Source: Protula sp. h YS-2021 (lineage: Eukaryota > Annelida > Polychaeta > Sabellida > Serpulidae). From it: DNA of 64,000 bases. Under the pieces are notes generated by a model that was given only the letters and a program-made list of their open reading frames with translations, was not told the DNA's origin and did not search any database. Shown here one piece after another: positions 1 to 10,379 of the stretch (its first letter is position 1; each line of letters begins with the position of its first letter). The DNA lies in assembly GCA_949752745.1 (NCBI GenBank), contig OX457031.1:44580269-44644268 (forward strand), given 5' to 3'. The position numbers and the translations under genes are program-made.

Positions 1-199
1 TCGATTTTTAACGCAACATAATCTTGCTGCTGCTTTGGCGTTGTAAAAAAACATGTACTGTTTGAGTATTTTTGTAATTATCTACTTGATGTGCCATCAT
101 AAATTTCGGTGTCATTACGAGCCGACCCGGGATTACTCTTGGCTTTTCTGCGCGGACCGTAACACCCCAGTGTTAACATAATTATTTATTCTAAAACCT

Positions 200-450
200 T
201 CAAAAATTTCCAGTGTCTTGGAACTGGATTTTTGGTGGGGTATCTATCTGATTATGACGCTGCATTTGGTCCAGTTCTTGTTGCATGGCTTGCATTTCAT
301 GTAGCACTCGCTGCTGATCTGAACTCGGGCTGGACATCTGACTCGATGATGGCGACGTGTGAGGTGACGTCACATCCATTACGTCAGGGACAATCTGTGC
401 ACTTTCCTCTGCCAAAGTGTGACAATTGCGGTTATGCTTATTTTTACACA
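200..450 (-). CDS. Possible terminal exon, Ser/Pro- and Gln-rich, unidentified
   Basis: An open frame of about 83 codons ends at TGA 200-202, with AATAAA on the same strand at 185-190. A plausible acceptor (GGTCGTAACAG) sits just upstream at about 451. The peptide starts with a small Cys/His-containing piece (CKNKHNRNCHTL), then a Ser/Pro-rich segment, then a Gln/Met-rich helical segment (MQAMQQELDQMQRH). Composition looks protein-like, but no family is recognised and the upstream exon is not found. It could be chance or part of a transposon. Confidence 0.3.
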
Positions 451-599
451 CTGTTACGACCAGGCAAATTGCCTGTCACTTAAAACAATACCGATCAAAA
501 TACCCAAGAACCAACCTCGACATTATCTGACCTCAACACCGCATAATTAACTAGAGCAGTGTGCATAGCCCACATATTCCCAACAGGCCCCCCATCAGT
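451..599. other. No gene seen
   Basis: Between the possible exon and the satellite-like array; AT-rich sequence with nothing recognisable. Confidence 0.5.
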
Positions 600-2560
600 T
601 AAACACGGCCATCAATAGTCAATCAAGAGCTGAAATTTTCCAAGTCCAGTTGGTGCATTTTCCTTCAACGAACCTGGCCCATTTACAATACCGATCTGTG
701 TTTGTTGCCATAGAAGCTACATACCAAGTTTCATTAAAATCCCTGTAGTTGTTCTTGAGATATCGTGTTAACAAACTCATTCCGATGCTGAATAATTTTC
801 AGGATTTGGTAAATTTCAAAGTGCATTTAGCTCTTTTTCCTTGGGCCAACCTAACCAATTGACAATACCGATCCTTGTTAGTGCCCACAGAAGATACACA
901 CCAAGTTTCATGAAAATCCTTGCAGTTGTTCTTGAGATATCGTGTTAACAGTAGTCAATGAAGAGCTGAAATTTTCTAAGTCCAGCTGGTCCATTTTCCT
1001 TGGACGAACCTGGCCCATTTACAAAACTGATCTGTGTTTGTTCCCAAAGAAACTACGTACCACGTTTCATGAAAATCCCTGCAGGAGTTTTTAAGTTATC
1101 GTGCTAACAAGTTCACACAATAGTCAATCAAGAGCTGAAATTTTTTAAGTCCAGCTGGTTCATTTTCCTTAGACGAACCTGGCCCATTTACAATACCGAT
1201 CTGTGTTTGTTGCCATAGAAGCTACATACCAAGTTTCATTACAATCCCTGTAGTTGTTCTTGAGATATCGTGTTAACAAACTCATTCCGATGCTGAATAA
1301 TTTTCAGGATTTGGTAAATTTCAAAGTGCATTTAGCTCTTTTTCCTTGGGCCAACCTAACCAATTGACAATACCGATCCTTGTTAGTGCCCACAGAAGAT
1401 ACACACCAAGTTTCATGAAAATCCTTGCAGTTGTTCTTGAGATATCGTGTTAACAGTAGTCAATGAAGAGCTGAAATTTTCTAAGTCCAGCTGGTCCATT
1501 TTCCTTGGACGGACCTGGCCCATTTACAAAACTGATCTGTGTTTGTTCCCAAAGAAACTACATACCACGTTTCATGAAAATCCCTGCAGGAGTTTTTAAG
1601 TTATCGTGCTAACAAGTTCACACAATAGTCAATCAAGAGCTGAAATTTTTTAAGTCCAGCTGGTTCATTTTCCTTAGACGAACCTGGCCCATTTACAATA
1701 CCGATCTGTGTTTGTTGCCATAGAAGCTACATACCAAGTTTCATTAAAATCCCTGTCGTTGTTCTTGAGATATCGTGTTAACAAACTCATTCCGATCCTG
1801 AATAATTTTCAGGATTTGGTAAATTTCAAAGTGCATCTAGCTCTTTTTCCTTGGGCCAACCTAACCAATTGACAATACCGATCCTTGTTAGTGCCCACAG
1901 AAGATACACACCAAGTTTCATTAAAATCCTTGCAGTAGTTCTTGAGGTAACGTGTTAACAAACTCATTCCGATGCTGAATAATTTCCAGGATCTGGTAAA
2001 TTTCAAAGTGCATTAGGCTCTTTTTCGTTGGGCCAACCTAACCAATTGACAATACCGATCCTTGTTAGTGCCCCCAGAAGATACACACCAAGTTTCATGA
2101 AAATCCTTGCGGTTGTTTTTGAGATATCGTGTTAACAGTAGTCAATGAAGAGCTGAAATTTTCTAAGTCCAGCTGGTCCATTTTCCTTGGACGAACCTGG
2201 CCCATTTACAAAACTGATCTGTGTTTGTTCCCAAAGAAGCTACATACCAAGTTTCATGAAAATCCTTGCAGGAGTTTTTAAGTTATCGTGCTAACAAGTT
2301 CTCACAATAGTCAATTAAGAGCTGAAATTTTCTAAGTCCAGCTGGTTCATTTTCCTTTGACGACCCTGGCCCATTTACAATACCGATCTGTGTTTGTTCC
2401 CATAGAAGCTACATACCAAGTTCCATGAAAAACCTTGAAGGAGTGTTTAAGTTGTCGTGTTAACGAGCTCTTGATGACCGACCGACAGACCGACACGCGG
2501 TCGATCGCATATATTCCCCCACAGGTTCTAAAAGATCAAGAGCGATTACAAGGTTGTTAA
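600..2560 (+). repeat. Satellite-like array, about 168 bp monomers in a 505 bp higher-order unit, with a GACC-rich tail
   Basis: The phrase TAGTCAATCAAGAGCTG recurs at 616, 1121 and 1626, exactly 505 bp apart, and near 2308 (TAGTCAATTAAGAGCTG). Each 505 bp unit holds three diverged monomers of about 168 bp sharing CAAGTTTCATGAAAATCC and GAGATATCGTGTTAAC. The array ends in a GACC-type microsatellite (GACCGACCGACAGACC, about 2476) and a short unique tail. A degenerate inverted copy lies at 11523-11790. No coding potential. Structure fits the tandem core of a non-autonomous Helitron-like element; that label is inference. Confidence 0.85.
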
Positions 2561-2856
2561 ATATTTACATTTATCTATCTTTTTTTAACTATAGCTACAT
2601 ATCTACGGCTTTATGAATTTTCATTTGGCTTGGCCAGCTAAATCAGTGAACTCTCTCTGTGATATGTACGAGACTCCTTTGGCCAATCTCGAGAATGCGT
2701 ACAGCGTCCTAGTCACAAAAGCGGACACCCCAAAATACAGGATCCGTACCTATATATGCTACAGGTAATGTTGGAATTTAGTTAATTATTACGTTGTCCA
2801 AATGCACGCGGTTAATTGGTGTATTGCTTGAAATATCTGGCAAACCCGTGTATTGC
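2561..2856. other. Unassigned sequence before the hAT-type MITE
   Basis: About 300 bp of mixed composition. A plus-strand stretch at 2638-2764 is open and bordered by possible splice sites, but the other strand also looks faintly coding, so no call is made. Confidence 0.4.
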
Positions 2857-2864
2857 CTAAAATG

Positions 2865-4052
2865 TAGGGTTGGGTATCGCGGCGAATTCTGTATCGCGAT
2901 ATTAACCACGTATCGCGATATATATCGCGATATTTTAAATGTTTAAAAAGGGACAAATACAACCGCTGATGGCTTTATTTCTAGACATTTTAACACTTGT
3001 GTAGCGTATTGAAGTAAGGGCATTGTAACAGAATACGAAAAGTATGTTGGCAAGAACGTCTTAATTATGATTTCGACTGTCATCAGTGATAACTAGGGCC
3101 ACCATGAGGCAAGATCCCATGTGTAGGACATACTGGTTTTGATAGATTCACTAATTAAAAATTCGTCATTTGCAAAGTACTATAAAGGACAATTCCGCTA
3201 CCTATTTTATTTAGTCAAAAAACGTTAAAACGTCAAAACTATATGCTTTCTTCCTGTTGGATTTGGTTTTCCTCATCCACACATAAGTTGATACAAAAAT
3301 TACAAAGTCAAAAAACTAAAAAAAAAAAAAAAAACGTCGAAAATTAACACTTTCTTTTTTTTACAAAATCGACAAATAACCTACCGTTGCACAACTTGAC
3401 TATACAGAGTGCATGTAAAGTTTAGTTGGGTCCGGTAAATAATTACAGAGATATCGCACGAACAAAAGTGGATGCAAAAACGTAAAACGTCAAAATTTTT
3501 ACATTTCATTTGCAAAATCAAAAAATAACCTCGCACAACTTCTTATATATATATATATTTGTTCCTGTAATATTTGCTTTGCTTCTGATAAATAGCAACA
3601 GAGAAGATATAGTGAGAACAAAAAAAAGTGCGGACAGACAGACGGACAAGTTCATAACTCTATCCCTCCGTTACACGGGGGATAACAACACAACGTCTTC
3701 TCTAACGTTGAATCGGAAAAAATGTCACTTTTTCAAATATATTAGCCTGTCCACTCAATCACACAGCTGAGATCTTTCTTTAGTCATGGCATAACCTGCC
3801 GTTGAAAAAGGAGTAACCGAAAAAATGTGAAACTAAATCTGAACAACAGAAAATATGGTGTGAAAAGCGACGAACAGCAGTATTGCAGATATCACGTACA
3901 AATAACACACTGGAAAATTATTGCGTATGTTGAATAAAACATACAATGGAAAATATCGGAAAATATCGATATTTCAAAATTCGTATCGCGATACGTATCG
4001 TGAAAAAAAGTATCGCGATATATCGCTGTATCGATAAATATCGCCACCCCTA
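2865..4052. mobile_element. hAT-type MITE with 8 bp target site duplication
   Basis: Ends read TAGGGTTGGG and, inverted, TAGGGGTGGC. The element is flanked on both sides by CTAAAATG (2857-2864 and 4053-4060), an 8 bp direct duplication as made by hAT transposases. Subterminal sequence is full of TATCGCGATA-type palindromes at both ends. Inside is AT-rich non-coding DNA with a stretch related to the repeats at 6.7-7.2 and 10.4-10.9 kb, and no transposase. Non-autonomous, 1,188 bp. Confidence 0.85.
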
Positions 4053-4060
4053 CTAAAATG

Positions 4061-4599
4061 TTAGCTTAATTCATGAATTAACCTTAAGTTTATCGTTGTA
4101 ATTACACAGATTTGCCAGACATGCACCATGCAGTCTGTGAACAAAAATTCCAACTGTAGAGAAAGCGGGCAGCGGAACCCATATATATCCATAACAACAA
4201 ACTACAGATATTACTGGAATAAATCGCAAAAGACGAACTAAACACAATTTGCGTTTTTTTTTTTTTCACGCTGAACCACAAAAAATAGTACGGCTTCCCG
4301 TTAAAACCCTGGACCTAGAGTTAAAAACGCGTACCGATTTGCGCGATGTCCTTGCGGAAGTGCATACCTTGTGGGCAAATGCAGTCCAGTATGTGTAATA
4401 CGCACTCCCAAATTACTAATATAATGTCAGTTTTTAAAACGTTTTTTTATTTATTTATTTATTTATTTTTTGGCTAAAGACTGGACGTATCTGGCACTAT
4501 GTTGGGAAGTCTTAGATTACGTGTTTCACGTGCCAAGACACACGTCTTCACAAATTTTTTGCAGGGAGTTCGGTATACTGCCTGCATAGACACTTCGAG
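4061..4599. other. No gene seen
   Basis: AT-rich, with a short TTTA microsatellite near 4446-4470. No frame or repeat with clear ends was found. Confidence 0.5.
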
Positions 4600-5000
4600 T
4601 CATATACTCCCGGTACTGGCACTTACCTGGGAGGCAGGGCTGTATGCTTAGCTGTGATGCCTGGGCGGGGGGGGGGGGGGGGGTGCAGTGGGCTGTCTGC
4701 TCATATACTCCTGGTATTGGTACTCACCTGGGAGGCAGGGCTGTATGCTTAGCTGTGATGCCTGGGCGGGGGGGGGGGGGGGGGTGCAGTGGGCTGTCTG
4801 CTCATATACTCCTGGTATTGGTACTCACCTGGGAGGCAGGGCTGTATGCTTAGCTGTGATGCCTGGGCGGGGGGGGGGGGGTGCAGTGGGCTGTCTGCCC
4901 ATATACTCATATACTCCTGGTATTGGTACTCACCTGGGAGGCAGGGCTGTATGCTTAGCTGTGATGCCTGGGTGGGGGAGTGCAGTGGGCTGTCTGCTAA
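4600..5000 (+). repeat. Minisatellite of about 100 bp with long G runs
   Basis: Four units; the landmark GTGCAGTGGGCTGTCTGC recurs at 4683, 4784, 4881 and 4980. Three units contain an uninterrupted run of roughly 14-18 G, and the last has only a short G stretch. Long overlapping frames here arise from the repeat and are not genes. Confidence 0.9.
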
Positions 5001-5087
5001 TTTGTCATAAAACTTCACATTGACTCCAAGGCGTTGCGAATCTGCATCGAATACAATCAAACAACGATTTGCCCAGCTATTACTTAA

Positions 5088-5681
5088 AGGGAAATGCGGG
5101 TATCTCTGCGCCATCTAGCGACCGAAATGCGCATTACATTGAATATCGCTGGGTTTGAATCCATGTTTACACAGTATAAATAACTACTAAATCCGTCTAG
5201 ATCGAAAAATTCTTTTCAAAGACAAATAGGGTCGTGTCCATAAATGGTCTGTATTGATATTTTGTTCCTAGAAGGTCCTGTGTTGATATATTGTCAATTA
5301 AAATCATATTACACTGTTTTTACCATTTATCCATTGAGTCAATGGGATTTTGTCAAAACGATTGCATAATTCTCTTATTGATACGGTGACATATATTTTT
5401 TATTTGCTTAAAACATTTCGTATGACGTGTTCTTCAAACAGAAAAAAAATGAGGCAATTGTCAATTGTGATTATGTGTGAATTTTGCATTTTGATTGAAA
5501 TTTCTTGGTTTTCCAAATGGTTTCTATAGTAAAAGTGCGCGACCTTTCAGTGCCTTTACTTCTGTTATAATATCGGTGACCCCCCTTTTTCTTTCCAATT
5601 TTTGAATATATACCCTCCAAGCATTAAATTGTGAAAATATGAAGGAAATGTCAATTGTAGGTGAGATACCCGCATTTCCCT
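5088..5681. mobile_element. TTAA-flanked MITE with perfect 19 bp inverted repeats
   Basis: The left end AGGGAAATGCGGGTATCTC is repeated exactly inverted at the right end, and TTAA stands outside both (5084-5087, 5682-5685). The TTAA target and G-rich ends fit Kolobok or piggyBac-type elements. 594 bp, no transposase; the inside is AT-rich. Confidence 0.85.
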
Positions 5682-5845
5682 TTAAGACAGGAATACGTGA
5701 GTACTACAAGTAATACTACTGTTGTTTATAGGAATGTAAACAGGCAGCAGTATCTTTTTTGAAGACGTAACCCCTAAACATGGTGTTAGATTTATTGTTC
5801 CATGAGACGCTACGCCCATTATATCTGATTTAGACGTACTCCTGT

Positions 5846-5851
5846 TTTATT
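5846..5851 (-). terminator. Poly(A) signal for the minus-strand gene end
   Basis: AATAAA on the minus strand, about 120 bp beyond the TGA of the two-exon gene end at 5972-6146. Confidence 0.35.
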
Positions 5852-5971
5852 CAGAATCAAACGCACAAAACATGACCTTCAATTGAGAAAATGTTGTGTC
5901 CTTAATTATGAGTACCCTGTTCGTTCTTGTTTGAAACATTTAAGAAAACCCATATTTGCAAGAGAAAAACT

Positions 5972-6146
5972 TCATGGACTGATTTCCACTACCATTTTTA
6001 TGTCTGAAAAAAAAAAGAAAAATTAATTGCTTTCGACTCAAAAATACCTTGCTTTATGTTTTCTTGTAGAAGGCCATAAGTAATCTCATTCCCGGTCACC
6101 TCAATTTCTTGGAAAATTTCTCTCAAATCCCCAGACATGTCACTTC
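5972..6146 (-). CDS. 3' end of an unidentified gene: two exons (6048-6146, 5972-6003)
   Basis: The internal exon starts at acceptor AATCTTTTAG and encodes GDLREIFQEIEV followed by TGNEITYGLLQENIKQ, ending at donor CAAG/GTATTT. The leftover G joins AC of the next exon, which follows a very strong polypyrimidine acceptor and reads DIKMVVEISP then TGA. An AATAAA lies at 5846-5851, about 120 bp past the stop. Phase match, acceptor quality and poly(A) signal together suggest a real terminal pair. The peptide is acidic and probably helical; I do not recognise a family. It could be a separate gene, or the far 3' end of the CW-PWWP-ARID gene, but the phase-0 donor of its exon 9 does not fit directly, so at least one unseen exon would be needed. 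ATG at 6136-6138 could also be a start. Confidence 0.45.
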
Positions 6147-6739
6147 CTAAAAGATTAAGGGGTTTCAGCAAAAAAAAAAATAAGGTCAGTTTGAAAAGAA
6201 AAAGGCAAAACCTAGAACGAAACTGCCGTGTTCGCTTTGTACAGCGGAGATCTGCTTAGTCTCAGACTGTTTGCATAGTAAATCTCCTTCAGGCCGACAG
6301 TAGCTCTTTTTAACTTTTTTTTTAACAATTTTATCCACCCGGCTTGCTGGGCAATTTCACTTTTCTTTTCACTTGAAAGTTTTTTTACTCGACCCCGTCC
6401 CTTCTTTTTTTTCGCACGATTTTAGTAACCAAGCCGAGGGATAAGAAACAAGGTCATTTTTTTCGTAGGGATTTCGTGACTTCAGGATTTCGTGAAATGT
6501 ATACAAATTTATCGCCGTGTAAATTGGTAACAAGCCATCGTCGAGGGCACAGACCCTAACCGAACACTGCGACTGACTTAACGACAACAATCACTGGAAC
6601 ACAGGAATCAGCAACCGATAGCAATGATTGCAAGGAAAAAACATTACTTGAACTGATAGAGAACAGTGAAATAGTACCGTGGTCGTCGCGTCTTTGTGAC
6701 AGAAGCTCAACAGATTATCAGATTAGCTACTGAAGCATT
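6147..6739. other. Unassigned; possible upstream part of the minus-strand gene
   Basis: Moderately GC-rich sequence upstream of the two-exon gene end. Minus-strand frames of 55-75 codons exist but lack splice or domain support. Confidence 0.35.
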
Positions 6740-7320
6740 TGCCTCTCTCTTTCGACGAACTCACGTAGAAAGCACCCAAGTGTTACACCACAGTTATCTC
6801 AAAAATAACAGTATCTTGGCAATATTTGACTGATTTGAAAAAATAAAATGACGTTGTACAACTTCAATATATATATATCCACTGTGCAAGGTAGCATATG
6901 CCTAGGATAAATAGTTTCGGAGAACTTGCGTGGAAAGCACTCGTCTCACATTGCAGTTATCTCAAAAGATCACAATTTTTTGACAAGTGGCCATTTTGGC
7001 AATTTTTTGCCGATTTGAAAAATAACACGACGTTGCACAAATTCAATATATATATTTTCACCGTGCAAGGTAGTATATGCCTAGGATTAACAGTTTCGGA
7101 GATCTCGCGTGGAAAGCACCCAAGTACGTAACATTGCAGTTATCTCAAAAGATCACAATTTTTGACAAGTAGCGGAGAACTTGCGTGGAAACAAAAAACA
7201 GCATCCAAAGTGTGACGCATGGACGGACAGAGGGCAATCCTATAGACCCCCCCCCCCCCCCGGTTTCGCCCGGTTGGGGCCTAAAAACCAGATCAACCAA
7301 TAGGTTCGAATACATTTACC
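6740..7320 (+). repeat. Tandem-core interspersed repeat, about 180 bp units
   Basis: Landmarks such as GCGTGGAAAGCAC and CAGTTATCTCAAAAGATCAC recur about every 180 bp between 6750 and 7190, each unit with a TATATATA stretch and a variant of CACTGTGCAAGGTAG. A GGACGGACAGAGGG tail, a C run at 7250-7261 and a short CG-rich end follow. Related sequence appears at 3500-3720, inverted at 10380-10930, and at 21820-21960 and 35020-35170. Confidence 0.75.
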
Positions 7321-7483
7321 GCAGACTGAAATTCCGGTTCGTTTCTGTGATGAACACTTCCGTTTTCGTGTCGGTTCATCTGATAAACACCGTGGTACTT
7401 CTTGCAATCTTGTCCTTGCTTCTTCCGTCTTGAATTTACCAATTGGCGCAAAGAAAATAAATAATATGCGTATTGTTTACATA

Positions 7484-8922
7484 CAGTCGGACACGCGTAA
7501 TATGAAGTCGTCGGGACCGAGCAAAATACTTCATATTACGCGAACTTCATATTACACGAACTTTTACACATCACACTTTCAATCACCCATACAATCACTA
7601 GGCATAGATTTATTGTTTATTGTGTTTGGAACGATTATTTAACACTTGACAAGCCTTTGGCTTGCAAGGTTATATGAATTTGTGCGAGCAAAATCGTCCT
7701 TTTTTTTTCTTCTTGACACTTTTTCCGATTTTTTGTGTCTTCTTCTCCTCTGACACTATGGGCCCTACGACCATGAAACTTGGGACTTATGAAGAGCTTG
7801 ATCTGAACATGTGCATGTCACTTCTTATTTTCGTCTTTGATTTCGTTTTCTTTGTTAAAACGCCTTGTGAAAAGAGTGTAATTTTTGCAAGTAAATGCGT
7901 AGCATTTATCGACATCACAGAATACACATTTGCTCAGTGAGCTTTGTGCGAGCTCTCACTGCGTCAATAGATAACACGGCGTATACCTGACCAGCCAATA
8001 AAACATTGAGTCAACAACAACCAAACACTACTCGGCTTATAAGAAGTATTCAAGCTGTGTTGTTTGCAATATATTATTCAAGAAATAACCCACTGAAGGA
8101 AGTAGTTTGCGTTTTAATTTTTGTCAAGTGTTTAACATTTCGCTGGCGGAATGAGCTTCTAGTTGTGTTTATTTTCTATTATTTGGAGTAAGCTCGGTAG
8201 CCGTAGCAGTTTCCTCCATGACTTGATTCATAATTGATAAGCAATTCTATGCACCTTTTATAGGGTTTCGTACGCGCAATTAACTGTTACTCCCGAACGC
8301 AACTAATAGATCAATAACTGGAGTAGGATATAGAAATCCCTGGAATGCATTACTACATCAATACCCTGAATTTTGATTACAGCATTGAAACGCAATAGCT
8401 TTGAATGAAACGAAGTACAAGTAACCATTACTCCCGAACGCAATTTATAGATCAATGGCCGGAGTAAGATGTAAAATCCCTGAAATACAATGCAACCTCC
8501 AATACCCGAGTGTTTCATAACGGTGTTGGTACGCAATAGCTTTGAATCAAACGACTGCTTTATCAGCTTAAAGACTCCCAAAGTGCAATTGCCACCCTTT
8601 GGTGATCGCTCCAGAATAATACCTTTTATAAACAGTAGCATTGAATGTTGACACTTACTCAAAGTCTTTTGTGTACTTGTGTTCTTTGTGTTTTTGTTCT
8701 TAGCCTTTTGTGCAGTTCATATTACGCGAACAGATTACGCAGCAAATGTGGCCTATTGGACCTTATGCTGGACTTCATATTACGTGAACTTCATATTAGA
8801 CGTGTTCATGTTATGTGAATTTCTGTCCATAGAAACCAAGGCATTTACACTGGGACCAAGCAAATCACTTCATACTACGCGAACTTCATATTAACCGTGT
8901 TCATATTAAGTGGGTCCGACTG
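7484..8922. mobile_element. Pogo/Tigger-like DNA element, copy 1, with a nested insertion
   Basis: Ends are CAGTCGGAC and, inverted, CAGTCGGACCCACTTAATA, with TA on both sides (7482-7483, 8923-8924), as for pogo-type transposons. The motif CTTCATATTACGCGAA recurs near both ends and internally. No transposase frame. A 489 bp repeat (7643-8131) sits inside. A 500 bp relative with the same ends is at 45925-46424. Confidence 0.82.
7643..8131 (+). repeat. 489 bp interspersed repeat, copy A
   Basis: Bounded by TTAA and short inverted ends CACTTGACAA / TTGTCAAGTG. It is clearly homologous to 37342-37830 (same length) and more distantly to minus-strand sequence at about 46540-46920. A 92-codon frame (7662-7940) containing MGPTTMKLG and EKSV runs in both intact copies. 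Similarity continues about 30 bp past the right TTAA, so the true right boundary is uncertain. Confidence 0.75.
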
Positions 8923-9040
8923 TATTTACGCTTGGACAATTATTAATCAACTAAGCCGATGGTCCACTATTGACAACTAAAAGCAAACTTTAACACGACT
9001 GTCCATGAATAATGTCCCAGCTCACGAAGGTTCTTAGACA

Positions 9041-9165
9041 TCTCGTACCCTCGCCTACTCGTCACCTACCGACTCGTCCCATAGTGAAAGACGACTCGTA
9101 CCCTATTTCTTACTATCTCGTACCCTGGTGAAAGACGACTCGTACCCTGCAAACCATCTCGTACC
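9041..9165 (+). repeat. Left inverted arm with CGACTCGTACCC motifs
   Basis: Contains several copies of CTCGTACCC/CGACTCGTACCC. Its opening order CTCGCCTACTCGTCACCTA is matched, inverted, by the arm at 11384-11510 (CTCGCATACTCGTCACCTA). The pair brackets 2.2 kb and probably marks the ends of a DNA transposon; the target duplication is not clear. Confidence 0.7.
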
Positions 9166-9169
9166 TTGT

Positions 9170-10107
9170 CTGTTTCTATATGCTGTAGTAAATAGTAGTA
9201 AATAGTAAATAGATTTTACGTGCCTAGTTCTAAAAGATATTCAAAGACACGATACAAGAATATAAAAATAACTGATCACATAGTAAAATAGCTAAAAGAC
9301 ACTGACTAGGTTGTTATCACAGATAGGTAATACTGAATAAAAAAGTTTTTAGTTTATTTTTAAAAGACAGGTAGTTCGTTTCTAAACGTAGGGAAGTTGG
9401 TAGGTTGTTCCACAGTCGCGGTGCCGAAACAGAGAAGGCCCTATCACCATAGGTTTTTGTCCGGGATTTTGGCACATTTAACAAATTCTTATGTATTGAA
9501 CGCAGAGTCCTAGAAGGTTGGTAAGGTGTGAGTAGTTCACATAGATATTCTGGAGCTGTGCCCTGGATAACCCGAAATGTCAATAGTAGAATTTTAAACT
9601 CAGTTCTGCGATCAACTGGTAACCAATGTAGCGATTTTAAAATGGGGGTAATGTGGTCGTATTTTCTGTTGCACGTCACTAAGCGAGCGGCAATATTTTG
9701 TATCCGTTGTAGCTGACTGATGCGGCATTTAGGAAGACCATATAGTATTGCATTGCCGTAGTCCAACCTGGAGGATATCAGTGCATGTACTAGCTTTTCA
9801 CAGGAGTCCTGTGAGATGTATGGCCGTATGGAGCGAATGTTTCTGAGATGATATAGGCACGTCTTACAGCGCTGCGATATTTCCTTTTCTAGTGTCAAAT
9901 GTGAATCAAATATTATTCCAACGTTTTTTGCACTATCTGTTGGGCTAATATGGGTTTCACCAATCACAATGCTATCCAAACTAAAACTAGTAACGTGTGA
10001 TGATGGAGTTATAACAAGCACTTCGGTTTTCGAGTCATTTAACTTTAATTTGTTGACTGACATCCAAAGCCTAATTTCTTCGATGCATGCTTCCAGCTGT
10101 ACACATT
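9170..10107 (-). pseudogene. 5'-truncated LINE: C-terminal part of a CR1/L2-type reverse transcriptase
   Basis: An intact frame at 9317-10063 (248 codons), continued upstream to about 10107 in the same frame, encodes the thumb and C-terminal region of a non-LTR reverse transcriptase: LWMSVNKLKLNDSKTEVL, then SSRLDYGNAILYGLP, HWLPVDRRTEFKILLL, and APRLWNNLP. The catalytic palm with the Asp-Asp motif and the endonuclease are missing, so it is a dead-on-arrival 5' truncation. A short TTTACTA-like tail near 9185-9215 resembles L2-type 3' ends. It lies within the inverted arm pair. Confidence 0.88.
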
Positions 10108-10379
10108 GTTAAAAGGAAATGTAATTACCAAATCACCATATTGTATCAAAACCCAAGAAAAGAATGATACTACGTCAAGTTTTTTTAATAACACAATATC
10201 ACAAGCGACTACATACAATAAGTATATTCATATAGAATACTGTCGAACTATTAACCACACATTATATCAACCTCGCGCATTATAAACATTAATTTGAAAA
10301 AATTAATTAAAATTTTAAAAAAGTCCAGGTATCCTACTTCTAATACAGGCTGCTAAATCATATCCTAGAAACTTTAGTC

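Noticed and set aside
2638..2764. Plus-strand exon-like stretch with possible acceptor and donor
   Set aside because: Open for only about 42 codons, no domain, and the opposite strand looks equally coding-like; probably an old repeat.
4644..5114. Several overlapping frames of 70-120 codons on both strands
   Set aside because: They are produced by the G-run minisatellite.
6200..6430. Lys-rich minus-strand open frame upstream of the two-exon gene end
   Set aside because: No splice site fits the phase needed by the downstream exon, and the composition is A-rich.
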